Positions 17,808 to 26,133 of a DNA stretch of 64,000 nt are shown here, piece by piece. Within the stretch, counting starts at the first letter, position 1; every line of letters begins with the position of its first letter. Position numbers and translations under genes: made by a program. The notes beneath the pieces are model-generated. The model searched no databases. It saw only the letters and a program-made list of their open reading frames with translations, and was not told the DNA's origin. This stretch comes from Sedimentibacter acidaminivorans (GTDB lineage: Bacteria > Bacillota > Clostridia > Tissierellales > Sedimentibacteraceae): the NCBI RefSeq assembly GCF_017873955.1, contig NZ_JAGGKS010000009.1, forward strand, positions 62,001 through 126,000, given 5' to 3'.

Positions 17808-17865
17808 AAACAAAAACAAAAAACCAGCATAAATATGTCTAATTAATAGACCCATTTAGCTGGTT
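17808..17865 (-). terminator. Attenuator-like terminator in the symporter leader
   Basis: On the minus strand AACCAGC (17865-17859) pairs with GCTGGTT (17828-17822) around a nested GTCTA/TAGAC helix, then TTTTTTGTTTTTG. It lies between a clear promoter (17963-17991) and the symporter start. A second hairpin, ATAATATTG/CAATATTAT (17878-17904), is just 5' of it. I cannot assign this leader to a known riboswitch or T-box class. Confidence 0.65.
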
Positions 17866-17962
17866 TACATTTGTTATATAATATTGTTGAAATTGCAATA
17901 TTATCGCAAATAAAGCAGTCACATATTAATTTTTAACGTTTATTGTAAATGTTTTCATATAG

Positions 17963-17991
17963 ATTTTATAATAAAAAATAATAGTTGTCAA
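17963..17991 (-). promoter_or_regulatory. Promoter for the symporter-aminotransferase-BKACE operon
   Basis: On the minus strand TTGACA (17991-17986), 17 bp, TAAAAT (17968-17963). The 340-bp gap 17725-18064 holds this promoter, the leader hairpins and little else. Confidence 0.65.
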
Positions 17992-18064
17992 CATTTTTTT
18001 TAATGAATTAAATTAATAATGGTATTTTTAGAAATGTTTTATTTCAATTTGATATAATATTTCT

Positions 18065-19315
18065 TTACTTATTTAGAAATTTATTTATCTTAATCCATAT
18101 CTCTTGTGTCTGAATAAATTGATTGTAGTGTTTTTCTACATTGCTATTATAGCGTTCCAATTCTTTTGAAATATTCATAAAGTCTTTTCTATTAAAATAA
18201 GCGCAAATTTTCGGAAGTGTAACTTGGAGTTGTTTTCTCATTTCTTCTATTTTAGTTTCATAGCTTTCTTTTTGTGTAATATAAATTAGTAGTGGTTTGT
18301 ATCTAATCCATCCAATGCAGGCACGGTAAAAACGTGTTGCAATTTTTTCGGAATCAGCTTGTATATATTTTAATTTTGTTGGTAGAACTCCATCCATAAG
18401 ATGATTATATGTAGAAAATCCATCATGAAATGCATAGCATGGTACTCGCAATACTTTTCTATTACTTAAACAGGTACTTAAAAAAGTATCTTCTCCTCTG
18501 GCTCCAGGTGGATTATAAAATGGCAATACGCGTTCTGATTTTCTTAAATTTATGCATAAATTAGCTCCAGATATAAACTTTGAATAATTAACTTCCTCCA
18601 CCTCTTCTGCTTGTTCATTTACTAAAATCTTTGTATCAGCATATGTGACTCCTCCATTATTCATAACAGAACGTATATTATCCCAATTAATTATATCATT
18701 ACTTATTGCCTCTATAAATTGTCTAAAATCATCCTCCGTCATAACATCATTAAACTTAATATATGGGATAGGTGAAATATAACCACAATGATGTCCATTT
18801 GTTATATCTGCACTATCTATATATTTTAGATGAGTTGATAACACTTGTTGTCCACCCCATATAACACTTGAACGAGTATTTGTAACTGCTATTGGATATT
18901 CATCGTCATCTAAAAAAATTAAGTAATCAATTTTATTTTTCATGGCTGTATAAAGCACAGAATTTCTCTTTGCCGCATAGCCACCTCTAAAAAACAACTG
19001 CGCTTCTTCTTCGTTTATGATATTGTTTTCCTTCAAATAATCAATTTCTCTTTGAATTGCGGTATTGCCTATAAAGTAAGAATCATCGACTAAATCAAGT
19101 ATTTTTGTGTTTACATTTGTATAATCTGTTGATTTTGTATCGGAGTATTTTAAATCATATGCTACTAATAAGTTTAAGCTTACTTCTTCTTTGCCAGTTA
19201 ATCCGCATTCCTTCCAATTGTATACATAAGTTTTTAAAACTTTTTGAAAGCTCTTTCTCCCAGTTGCAAATCCTATACCTACCCTAATGTTCTTGTTATT
19301 ATCCAAACACTTCAT
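18065..19315 (-). CDS. Glycosyltransferase-like protein of unknown function
   Basis: A 416-residue soluble protein. A GT-A-like N-terminal half is suggested by the opening strand IRVGIGFATGRKSFQ, the AAKRNSVLYTAM block and the metal-binding-like YLIFLDDDEYP (about residues 135-145). A later acidic GARGEDTFLSTCL resembles the ED motif of family 2 glycosyltransferases, and FHDGFSTYNH supplies a possible metal His. The C-terminus is helical and charged. GGGAG abuts the ATG at 19315 with no gap, so a TTG at 19306 may be the true start. No sugar or capsule genes are nearby. The enzyme class is inferred from motifs only. Confidence 0.6.
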   Translation of the reverse strand: MKCLDNNKNIRVGIGFATGRKSFQKVLKTYVYNWKECGLTGKEEVSLNLLVAYDLKYSDTKSTDYTNVNTKILDLVDDSYFIGNTAIQREIDYLKENNIINEEEAQLFFRGGYAAKRNSVLYTAMKNKIDYLIFLDDDEYPIAVTNTRSSVIWGGQQVLSTHLKYIDSADITNGHHCGYISPIPYIKFNDVMTEDDFRQFIEAISNDIINWDNIRSVMNNGGVTYADTKILVNEQAEEVEEVNYSKFISGANLCINLRKSERVLPFYNPPGARGEDTFLSTCLSNRKVLRVPCYAFHDGFSTYNHLMDGVLPTKLKYIQADSEKIATRFYRACIGWIRYKPLLIYITQKESYETKIEEMRKQLQVTLPKICAYFNRKDFMNISKELERYNSNVEKHYNQFIQTQEIWIKINKFLNK

Positions 19316-19326
19316 CTCCCTTATTA

Positions 19327-19413
19327 GTAGAACGTCCGAGATTCTAACCCATGAAACCTTGAGATTTAACTGATTTCGAGTCAGTCTAGCTATAGCCCCT
19401 TCGACCGCTCCAC
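19327..19413 (-). tRNA. Degenerate tRNA-Ser-like sequence (anticodon CGA)
   Basis: On the minus strand GTGGAGCG (19413-19406) pairs with CGTTCTAC (19334-19327), allowing G:U pairs. The anticodon arm ACTGA-CTCGAAA-TCAGT is intact and reads CGA. A Ser-type long variable region follows. But the T loop is TTAGAAT instead of TTCGAAT, the T stem is poorly paired, the D arm is irregular and CCA is not encoded. It is either a decayed tRNA gene or an unusual active one. Confidence 0.55.
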
Positions 19414-19586
19414 TTAATTATTACAAGTATTCACTAATAATTATAACACAAAACACATATATATTTCAAATTTAATTTCCATTCCAATTTTATTAATTCT
19501 TATAATAATTTTTTTCAAAACATTGTTTTTTTAATGTTATATTGGGTATATATAAATTATAGAAATTAATTAGGAGGAAAAAAATT

Positions 19587-20156
19587 ATGAGTAAAAAAAT
19601 TATGAGTAAAATAGCAATCATTATTGGAAGCACACGTCCAGGACGCAATGGAAAAGCCGTTGGAGATTGGGTTTATGATATATCAAAAAAAAGAAATGAT
19701 GCAGAATTCGAGCTAGTGGATATAAAAGATTTCGATTTGCCTCTACTTGATGAACCTATGCCGGCAGCAATGCATCAGTATTCTAAACAGCATACAAAAA
19801 ATTGGGCAGCAAAGATAGAAGAATTTGATGGTTTTATATTCATAACACCGGAATACAATCATTCTACTTCAGGAGCTCTGAAAAATGCGATTGATTTTCT
19901 ATCGACTGAATGGAACAACAAAGCAGCAGGTTTCGTAAGTTATGGTAGTGCCGGTGGTTCGCGAGCTGTAGAACAATTAAGACTAATAATGGCTCAATTG
20001 CAAATTGCTGATGTTCGTGCTCAAGTTATGTTATCTCTATTTTCTGACTTTGAAAATATGAGTGTTTTTAATCCAGACCCTCGTCATGAAGCAGAAGTAA
20101 ATACTTTATTGGATGAAGTTATCGCTTGGAGCAATGCATTAAAAACTTTGCGTTAA
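19587..20156 (+). CDS. NAD(P)H-dependent FMN reductase
   Basis: A 189-residue flavodoxin-fold reductase. The FMN phosphate loop is in IGSTRPGRNGKAV (about residues 14-26) and the second binding loop in TPEYNHSTSGALKNAIDFL, both standard for the NADPH-dependent FMN reductase/ArsH-like family. Role: reduction of flavin or quinone-type acceptors in the cytoplasm. AGGAGG lies 9 bp before the ATG at 19587. A 15-bp tandem duplication provides a second in-frame ATG at 19602 (MSKIAIIIG), which is the more usual N-terminus for the family. It is a single-gene unit closed by a strong terminator. Confidence 0.9.
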   Translation: MSKKIMSKIAIIIGSTRPGRNGKAVGDWVYDISKKRNDAEFELVDIKDFDLPLLDEPMPAAMHQYSKQHTKNWAAKIEEFDGFIFITPEYNHSTSGALKNAIDFLSTEWNNKAAGFVSYGSAGGSRAVEQLRLIMAQLQIADVRAQVMLSLFSDFENMSVFNPDPRHEAEVNTLLDEVIAWSNALKTLR

Positions 20157-20170
20157 TACTTAAAAGAATA

Positions 20171-20203
20171 GAGCCTAGATGTAAACCACTTACATTTAGG
20201 CTC
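20171..20203. terminator. Bidirectional terminator
   Basis: GAGCCTAGATGTAA (20171-20184) pairs with TTACATTTAGGCTC (20190-20203), one G:U, between the convergent FMN reductase and HD-GYP genes. Confidence 0.8.
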
Positions 20204-20211
20204 ATATAATT

Positions 20212-22161
20212 TTAATTTATAAAACTCATATATAATTTATATATATCTTCTTTATGATTTATAAACGAATCTACTATATTTGGATCAAAGTGATTTCCCC
20301 TTCCCTCAACTATTAATTCAAATGATTCCTTAAATGGAAATGCTCTTTTATATGGTCGCTTACTTGTCAAAGCATCAAATACATCCGCAATCGCAACTAT
20401 CCTAGCACTTAATGGTATATCTAGACCTGATTTCTTATAGGGATACCCTGTACCGTTCCACTTTTCATGATGACTCTCTGCAATTTCAATTCCCATTTTA
20501 AACATACTTTGACTTTGTTTAACTATATTACCTTCTGCTGTACGCAATACTTCTGCCCCATAAATAGTGTGCTTTTTCATTTGTTCAAACTCATCATTTG
20601 TAAGCTGACCAGGCTTTAAGAGAATACCATCTCTTATGCCCACCTTGCCGATATCGTGCATAGGGCTAAACCTCTCAATATCCTTAATAAAACTAACAGA
20701 AATTAAACCATCATAAACATGGTCCTCTAGCAAAAACTCCGCAATCTTAACAGAATACATTTTCATTCTATCCAAATGATCACCTGTATCTTCATCTCTT
20801 GCTTCGGCCATTTTAGTTAGCGCAAGCAATGTACTATATAACATCTCATCTATAAAAATGTTTTTATTAAGACTAATAGCTATACTATCTGATAAAGTCT
20901 CTAAAAATGCAATATGCTCTTGTTTATAAATATTTTTATGTATGCTGGAAAAAAATATAATACCAACTGGTTTTTGGTTTATCTTCAATGGTAAGGTTAT
21001 GGATGATTTAATTCCTGATTGAATTAGTATCCGATTATATTCAGCCTTGCTACTTTTAGTGTAAAGTTCTAAGTCGTTTATAACTCTTGGTGTTTTATTC
21101 TTTATTATATTCTCAAGACTAGTACTACTCAATTCCTCTTTTATGCCAATAAGTCTTTTAGGTAACTCACAAAGCGATTCATCGGATATTCCATATGATG
21201 CCTCTAACATTTTGCCATCGTCTTTTAATAATGCTATTCCTATATGAGAATATGGTATGAACTCAGAAAAAGATAAATATATATAATTTAATATTCCATC
21301 AAAGGATACATCTCTATTTAAATTTCCAATTAAATTTATTAATCCATTCAGCTTGTTAAACATCGTGTTAATATCATTTATTACTGGTTTTAATTCCTTT
21401 TTTGTTGAAAAATAGTTTTTAATGTTTTTATTTGTAATACCAAAGTTTCTAATACCATTATACAGTTCATTTAAAGGTTCGATTATATATTTATTAATTT
21501 CAAAGAAAGAAACAAATAATAAGATAGAAAAAAAAGCAAAAATAAAAACTGAAATAACAAAATACTTATTCGCTATTTGTTTTTGATATTCAATTAATTC
21601 TCCTATAATTTGATTCCACTTATTTAATAATTTTTCGTTATTTGTATTAATAACAAAAATTGCCTTTTCGGTTTGAATACTTGCTACATTATTTTTAATT
21701 AAAAATTCAACTGGTACACTAAATTCAATTGATTCCATTTCTTCTATTGAATTATTAAAATGTTTATTAATTATTAAATGTTTCAATTTCAAAGTTTCGC
21801 CATGATATTGCAACATGCCACTTTTTAATGAATCTAAATTTGCTTCATACTCACTCATAGAACTATCAAGAGATTCATTGAGTAAATAAATTTTATTATT
21901 TAGCACATCTTTACTCTGAAGAAATATACCATCTGACATTGCCTTTAAAATAACTAATTTTCTATTTGAATTCTTAGTTATCATCTGAGTGAGCATTTGC
22001 TGTTTGCTCAGCACATTTATCAATATGTTGTGTTTACTATTATTATTTATAATAATGGAAATAATAATAATTAAAAAGCTAATAAGAAAAATAATAAAGA
22101 TCTTTAATGCCTTAATTCTTTTTTTGATTATTTTTAAAAATTCATTTTCTGTATTATTCAT
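20212..22161 (-). CDS. Membrane sensor with GAF and HD-GYP domains
   Basis: A 649-residue putative cyclic-di-GMP phosphodiesterase. Order: TM1 (about 18-40), an external domain of about 160 residues with a NVLSKQQMLTQMITKNSN start like PilJ/NIT-type sensors, TM2 (about 200-222), a HAMP-like linker, GAF (about 285-435) and HD-GYP (about 445-640). The HD-GYP part keeps HDIGKVGI (metal HD), HHEKWNGTGYP (the GYP loop) and IVAIADVFDALTSKRPYK. The catalytic set looks complete. A signal outside the cell or a cytoplasmic ligand of GAF would set the output. No GGDEF gene is near. It is single on its strand. Confidence 0.92.
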   Translation of the reverse strand: MNNTENEFLKIIKKRIKALKIFIIFLISFLIIIISIIINNNSKHNILINVLSKQQMLTQMITKNSNRKLVILKAMSDGIFLQSKDVLNNKIYLLNESLDSSMSEYEANLDSLKSGMLQYHGETLKLKHLIINKHFNNSIEEMESIEFSVPVEFLIKNNVASIQTEKAIFVINTNNEKLLNKWNQIIGELIEYQKQIANKYFVISVFIFAFFSILLFVSFFEINKYIIEPLNELYNGIRNFGITNKNIKNYFSTKKELKPVINDINTMFNKLNGLINLIGNLNRDVSFDGILNYIYLSFSEFIPYSHIGIALLKDDGKMLEASYGISDESLCELPKRLIGIKEELSSTSLENIIKNKTPRVINDLELYTKSSKAEYNRILIQSGIKSSITLPLKINQKPVGIIFFSSIHKNIYKQEHIAFLETLSDSIAISLNKNIFIDEMLYSTLLALTKMAEARDEDTGDHLDRMKMYSVKIAEFLLEDHVYDGLISVSFIKDIERFSPMHDIGKVGIRDGILLKPGQLTNDEFEQMKKHTIYGAEVLRTAEGNIVKQSQSMFKMGIEIAESHHEKWNGTGYPYKKSGLDIPLSARIVAIADVFDALTSKRPYKRAFPFKESFELIVEGRGNHFDPNIVDSFINHKEDIYKLYMSFIN

Positions 22162-22514
22162 TTTTGTCCTCGTCTTTATAGCATTACTAAAATAATAATT
22201 TAACTAAATGAAATGTATTTAATCGTAAACTTAAGAAAATTTTTACTTTAACATAATATATATATCGACATATATAAAAAAAATTTAACATTAAACTAAA
22301 TATTTATGTTATTATGTAACAATAAAAAAATAAGTCATATATAAAACTCCATTTATATTGATATTATAAAGTAGAAAAATCATCAATAAAAGCAATTAAT
22401 ATCTGTCAGCTTATGTTTATTTATAGTATCTTAGGAATTAATATTAAACAGAAATAATCTTTTTTAAATTTTTTTTATAAGTATAATTTAACTATTATTA
22501 CAGCAAAATAACGC

Positions 22515-22542
22515 TTGCATATTACGAATGATGTGGTATAAT
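22515..22542 (+). promoter_or_regulatory. Promoter of the aminotransferase-YjiH operon
   Basis: TTGCAT (22515-22520), 16 bp, perfect TATAAT (22537-22542) with an extended TGG just before it. Confidence 0.75.
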
Positions 22543-22548
22543 GTTATT

Positions 22549-22561
22549 GAGGTCTTACCAC
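22549..22561. promoter_or_regulatory. FadR/GntR-type operator, copy 1
   Basis: GAGGTCTTACCAC, containing the GGT-N3-ACC core typical of FadR-subfamily GntR sites. It begins 6 bp after the -10 box and so covers the transcription start. The reverse complement occurs exactly at 26051-26063, at the same distance from another promoter. Confidence 0.75.
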
Positions 22562-22589
22562 AAAATAATGAATAGAAATGAGGTGGAGT

Positions 22590-23753
22590 ATGAAACATAA
22601 ATTTATTTCAAAAAGATATTGGAAAGATCAATCTACCCCCATGGGTCAAGTTGATGAATTAGCTAAGAAATTTAATGACGTAATTGATTTGAGTTTAGGA
22701 GATCCAGATTTAACAACTCATGAGTTAATAATAAACAACTCTATGAGGGATGCTAAATTAGGTCATACTAAGTATACGGATTTTAGAGGTGATCCAGAAC
22801 TTAGAAACGAAATACTTAAATTCTACAAAGAAGAATATAACCTGTCATTTAAAGATGAAGAAGTTTTTATTGCAGCAAGCGGATGTTTAGGTATGTATTT
22901 AGCTCTTGAGGCAATATTAGATGATGGAGATGAAGTGATAATACAAGCTCCATATTTTACACCTTACACGCAACAAGTAGAGCTTGCAAGAGGAATCCCT
23001 ATTCCATTGAACACTTATGAAAATGAAGACTTTCAAATAAACATTGAAAGACTTGAAAGTTTAATAACCGAGCGAACAAAAGCATTAATCATTAATTCAC
23101 CAAGTAATCCTACTGGAAATACATTATCTATGGAAACTTTGAAAGGTATTAGTAACATAGCTATTAAATACGATTTACTAGTTATTTCAGATGATATATA
23201 TACTTCTTTTAGTTTTAAAGAACCATTCGTACCTATCGTTTCGATTGATGGAATGAAGGAACGAACAATAATTATTAATAGTTTTTCAAAAAATTTCACT
23301 ATGACCGGATGGAGAATAGGAAATATAATAGCGCCTGACTTTATCATAAAGACAATTCAGCAAATTAATGAAAATGTTGTTTTTACAGCTCCTTCTATTT
23401 CACAAAGAGGTGCAATATATGCATTGAGAAATAGAAAAACAGTTCAACCAGACATGATTTCCGAATATAAAAACAGAGTTTATTATGCCGCTGAAAGGAT
23501 AAATAAAATACCTAACATGTCCGTATTGGACCCTAAAGGTACATTTTATTTATTTGTAAATATTAAAAAAACTGGACTAAACTCCGTAGATGCAAGTGAC
23601 GTTATACTCAAAGAAGCTCATGTGTTGACTATACCGGGAATTGCATTCGGTGAGTGTGGAGAAGGATATGTCAGAATAGCTTGCACTGTTGGTGTTGAAA
23701 AACTTAATGAAGCTTTTGACAGAATAGAAAAAATGAATATTTTTAAAATATAA
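22590..23753 (+). CDS. Class I/II PLP aminotransferase
   Basis: A 387-residue aspartate-aminotransferase-fold enzyme. Landmarks: LSLGDPDLTTHE near the N-terminus, the Asn/Pro turn NSPSNPTGN (about residues 167-175), the cofactor Asp in VISDDIYTSF, the Schiff-base Lys in INSFSKNFTMTGWRIG and the C-terminal carboxylate-binding Arg in YVRIACTVG. I start at 22590 since AGGTGG lies about 4 bp upstream; an ATG at 22578 precedes that site. It interconverts an amino acid and its 2-oxo acid. The next gene (11 bp on) is a YjiH-like carrier. A shared operator links it to the Etf/2-hydroxyacid oxidase operon. Confidence 0.9.
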   Translation: MKHKFISKRYWKDQSTPMGQVDELAKKFNDVIDLSLGDPDLTTHELIINNSMRDAKLGHTKYTDFRGDPELRNEILKFYKEEYNLSFKDEEVFIAASGCLGMYLALEAILDDGDEVIIQAPYFTPYTQQVELARGIPIPLNTYENEDFQINIERLESLITERTKALIINSPSNPTGNTLSMETLKGISNIAIKYDLLVISDDIYTSFSFKEPFVPIVSIDGMKERTIIINSFSKNFTMTGWRIGNIIAPDFIIKTIQQINENVVFTAPSISQRGAIYALRNRKTVQPDMISEYKNRVYYAAERINKIPNMSVLDPKGTFYLFVNIKKTGLNSVDASDVILKEAHVLTIPGIAFGECGEGYVRIACTVGVEKLNEAFDRIEKMNIFKI

Positions 23754-23764
23754 GGAGGCATACT

Positions 23765-25123
23765 ATGAACGAAAATAATAAGAACTTAGATAATAAAAGA
23801 ATTATGAAATTTTTGATACCTTCAATTATTGGTGTGTTTTTATTTCTATGTCCTGTACCTTGGAAAGGATCAATAAACATCCCTATTGGAATAATTTCAG
23901 AATGGTTAGCTGCTACAATAAAACCTATTGCACCCATTTTAATAACAACTGTAATTTTAATATCTGCTATTTTCTCTATAATTACAACATTTATGAAACC
24001 CAAATTAATAATTGAGAACAAACTGTTGAGTAGACTTTTTATAACTAGCAATTTTTACTTAATTTTTAGAATTATAGGTGCTTTAGTAGCTGTTCTAGTA
24101 TTTACTAAATCAGGTCCAGAGTTTATAACTTCTGGTGATACTGGTGGAACTATGATGTCCTTGCTTGCTACACTTATAGCATGGTTTTTTGCAGCATCAT
24201 TTTTAATTCCTCTACTAATGGATTATGGCATTATGGATTATACAGGTACTATTATAAGAAATTTTACTAAACCATTATTCAAACTTCCGGGTAGATCTGC
24301 TATAGATTTAGTTGCTTCGTGGGTAGGAAATTGTAATGTTGGAGTTGTATTAACTACTACACAATATGAGCAAGGATACTATACTGATAGAGAGGCTATA
24401 ACAATTGCTACATGCTTTTCTGCTGTTTCCCTTCCATTTTGCCTAGTTATAGCAGCAATGCTAAAAGTAGACCACCTATTTATACCATTTTATATTATAC
24501 TAGCTATTACAGGAATACTCAGTGTTGTTATTATGACAAGAATTCCTCCACTGAGCAAATATCATAATAAATATTATGCTAAAGTAGGTAAACAAATAAA
24601 TGAAGAAGAACCTGCTGGCATGACTAAATCTCAATGGGCATTACAACTAGCAGTATCAAAAGCTGAAACAGCACCTGGATTAGGCGGAACTTTGTACAAA
24701 GGTGTAGATATGTTTCTTGGAATCATATTTGCTCTTACACCACTAGTTATGTCATTTGGTACTATTGCATTAATTTTAGCAACTTATACACCTATATTTG
24801 ATTGGTTATCACTTCCATTTGGATATTACCTTCAATTATTAGGACTAGAGGAAGCTTTTGCTGCCGCACCTGCTACAATAGTTGGATTTACAGACATGTT
24901 TATACCTGCAATATTAGCAGCTAATATTGTATCTTTAAAAACTAGATTCGTTATTGGTGTACTTTCACTAGTTCAGATTATATATATGACTGAAGTTGGA
25001 ACTCTAATAATAACATCTAAAATGCCTATAGATTTTAAAGGACTTCTAATTATATTTTTAGAAAAAACAATAATAGCATTACCAATTATTGTTTTATTGA
25101 CAAATTTATTTGGTATAGCATAA
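23765..25123 (+). CDS. YjiH-family membrane protein with nucleoside-recognition (Gate) domain
   Basis: A 452-residue membrane protein with about ten to eleven hydrophobic segments. The Gate-type motif region includes SWVGNCNVGVVLTTTQYEQG, and a second related region, AAPATIVGFTDMFIPAILA, lies in the C-terminal half. This layout is that of the YjiH family. AAGGAGG precedes the ATG, and the gene lies 11 bp after the aminotransferase gene. Members are thought to be transporters but substrates are not established to my knowledge. Here an amino acid or 2-hydroxy/2-oxo acid substrate is inferred from the co-regulated enzymes. Confidence 0.82.
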   Translation: MNENNKNLDNKRIMKFLIPSIIGVFLFLCPVPWKGSINIPIGIISEWLAATIKPIAPILITTVILISAIFSIITTFMKPKLIIENKLLSRLFITSNFYLIFRIIGALVAVLVFTKSGPEFITSGDTGGTMMSLLATLIAWFFAASFLIPLLMDYGIMDYTGTIIRNFTKPLFKLPGRSAIDLVASWVGNCNVGVVLTTTQYEQGYYTDREAITIATCFSAVSLPFCLVIAAMLKVDHLFIPFYIILAITGILSVVIMTRIPPLSKYHNKYYAKVGKQINEEEPAGMTKSQWALQLAVSKAETAPGLGGTLYKGVDMFLGIIFALTPLVMSFGTIALILATYTPIFDWLSLPFGYYLQLLGLEEAFAAAPATIVGFTDMFIPAILAANIVSLKTRFVIGVLSLVQIIYMTEVGTLIITSKMPIDFKGLLIIFLEKTIIALPIIVLLTNLFGIA

Positions 25124-25190
25124 TAAACGATTTGTATAAATACTAAGGGGAAGTTGAGGTACATATATCAAACCTCCTCTTATTTTTACA

Positions 25191-25886
25191 TTATTGTATT
25201 AGCATACCTCTATTAATTTTATTTAGATGTAAAAAAATGCATTTAGAAGCTTTGTCAGGATCATGTTTTTCAATAGCTCTTATAATATTTAAATGTTCTT
25301 CATACAGGCTATCTATTGAATCTTCGCTACTAAAAGTCATACCTATAGTTTTACTTATAAAATTATCAAACAAATATGATGTACTCTCTAGCAAATTATT
25401 AATTAAGGTGTTTTTACTTATTTTAGCTATCTCATAATGAAACTCTTTGTCATAATGGGATTTAAGTTCTAAAGTTTCAGAATTAACTAAACTTTCGTAT
25501 AGCTCGTACAATCTTTGAATATCTTCTTCACTTGCATGTATAGCAGCTTGACTAACTGTATAATTCTCTAACAAATGTCTAAGTTCAAGAATATCCTCTA
25601 TATTTCCATTAGATAACTTAAATGAAAGTGAAAGAGGCTTAAAAAAGCTGTTTTCAGTATTGTTGACAATAAAATTACCTTGACCATGTCGGCTTTCAAT
25701 TAAGCCTATAACCTCAAGTGCCTTTAGTGCTTCTCTGAGAGCAGGTCGACCTATATTTAAGGTTTGTGTCAACTCCCTCTCTGGTGGAAGTTTATCACCA
25801 TTTTTTAGTTCCCCGCTCATAATCATATCTTGAATTTGTTCGATAACTACTTGTGATATTTTTTTATTTTCTATTGATTCAAACAT
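25191..25886 (-). CDS. GntR-family regulator, FadR subfamily (FCD domain)
   Basis: A 231-residue regulator. The N-terminal winged helix holds the GntR signature GDKLPPERELTQTLNIGRPA and the recognition segment REALKALEVIGLIESRHGQG (about residues 30-70). The C-terminal FCD ligand domain (about 90-215) has the family's spaced metal-binding positions (HLLENY...H...HEEHLNII). It sits between two operons that share a 13-bp GGT-N3-ACC operator, so it is the probable regulator of both. I see no copy of that site before its own start. By analogy with LldR/PdhR-type members, the effector may be a hydroxy or oxo acid. Confidence 0.88.
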   Translation of the reverse strand: MFESIENKKISQVVIEQIQDMIMSGELKNGDKLPPERELTQTLNIGRPALREALKALEVIGLIESRHGQGNFIVNNTENSFFKPLSLSFKLSNGNIEDILELRHLLENYTVSQAAIHASEEDIQRLYELYESLVNSETLELKSHYDKEFHYEIAKISKNTLINNLLESTSYLFDNFISKTIGMTFSSEDSIDSLYEEHLNIIRAIEKHDPDKASKCIFLHLNKINRGMLIQ

Positions 25887-26015
25887 AATATCTCCTTAGG
25901 CAAAATACTATATATACTATTTATATTTTACATCAAAAGAATCAATTATACAATGCATAAATATTTTATTAATATTTATTATACATTTTTTAATTGTTTT
26001 ATATAACGATTTCCC

Positions 26016-26044
26016 TTGCAATAAAAACACTTATGTGCTATAAT
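26016..26044 (+). promoter_or_regulatory. Promoter of the Etf-oxidase operon
   Basis: TTGCAA (26016-26021), 17 bp, perfect TATAAT (26039-26044). Its make-up is close to that of the aminotransferase promoter at 22515. Confidence 0.75.
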
Positions 26045-26050
26045 GAATTC

Positions 26051-26063
26051 GTGGTAAGACCTC
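26051..26063. promoter_or_regulatory. FadR/GntR-type operator, copy 2
   Basis: GTGGTAAGACCTC, the exact reverse complement of the site at 22549-22561, starting 6 bp after the -10 box. TGGT-N3-ACC is the FadR-subfamily core. Confidence 0.75.
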
Positions 26064-26133
26064 TTTACCTTAATGTCGTTTAAAGCTTAATATAAATAAA
26101 AAACATAATACTAAAACAAGGAGTAAATAATAA

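Larger units (their letters stand above)
22162..22589. other. Divergent intergenic region, 428 bp
   Basis: AT-rich gap between the HD-GYP gene and the aminotransferase gene. The right end holds the promoter and FadR-type operator listed separately. In the left 330 bp I see only AT-rich DNA, which must include the HD-GYP promoter. Confidence 0.6.

Noticed and set aside
17670-17855. Possible leader peptide gene before the symporter
   Set aside because: It begins within the terminator hairpin and ends inside the symporter gene in another frame. No ribosome site and no codon run that would suggest attenuation.
19327-19413. Selenocysteine tRNA
   Set aside because: The 8-bp acceptor pairing suggested it, but the anticodon is CGA, not UCA, and the arm lengths do not fit. 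No selenium genes are in the window.
25124-25190. Terminator GAGGT/ACCTC between the YjiH and GntR genes
   Set aside because: Only a 5-bp stem with a long loop. Too weak to list as a feature.
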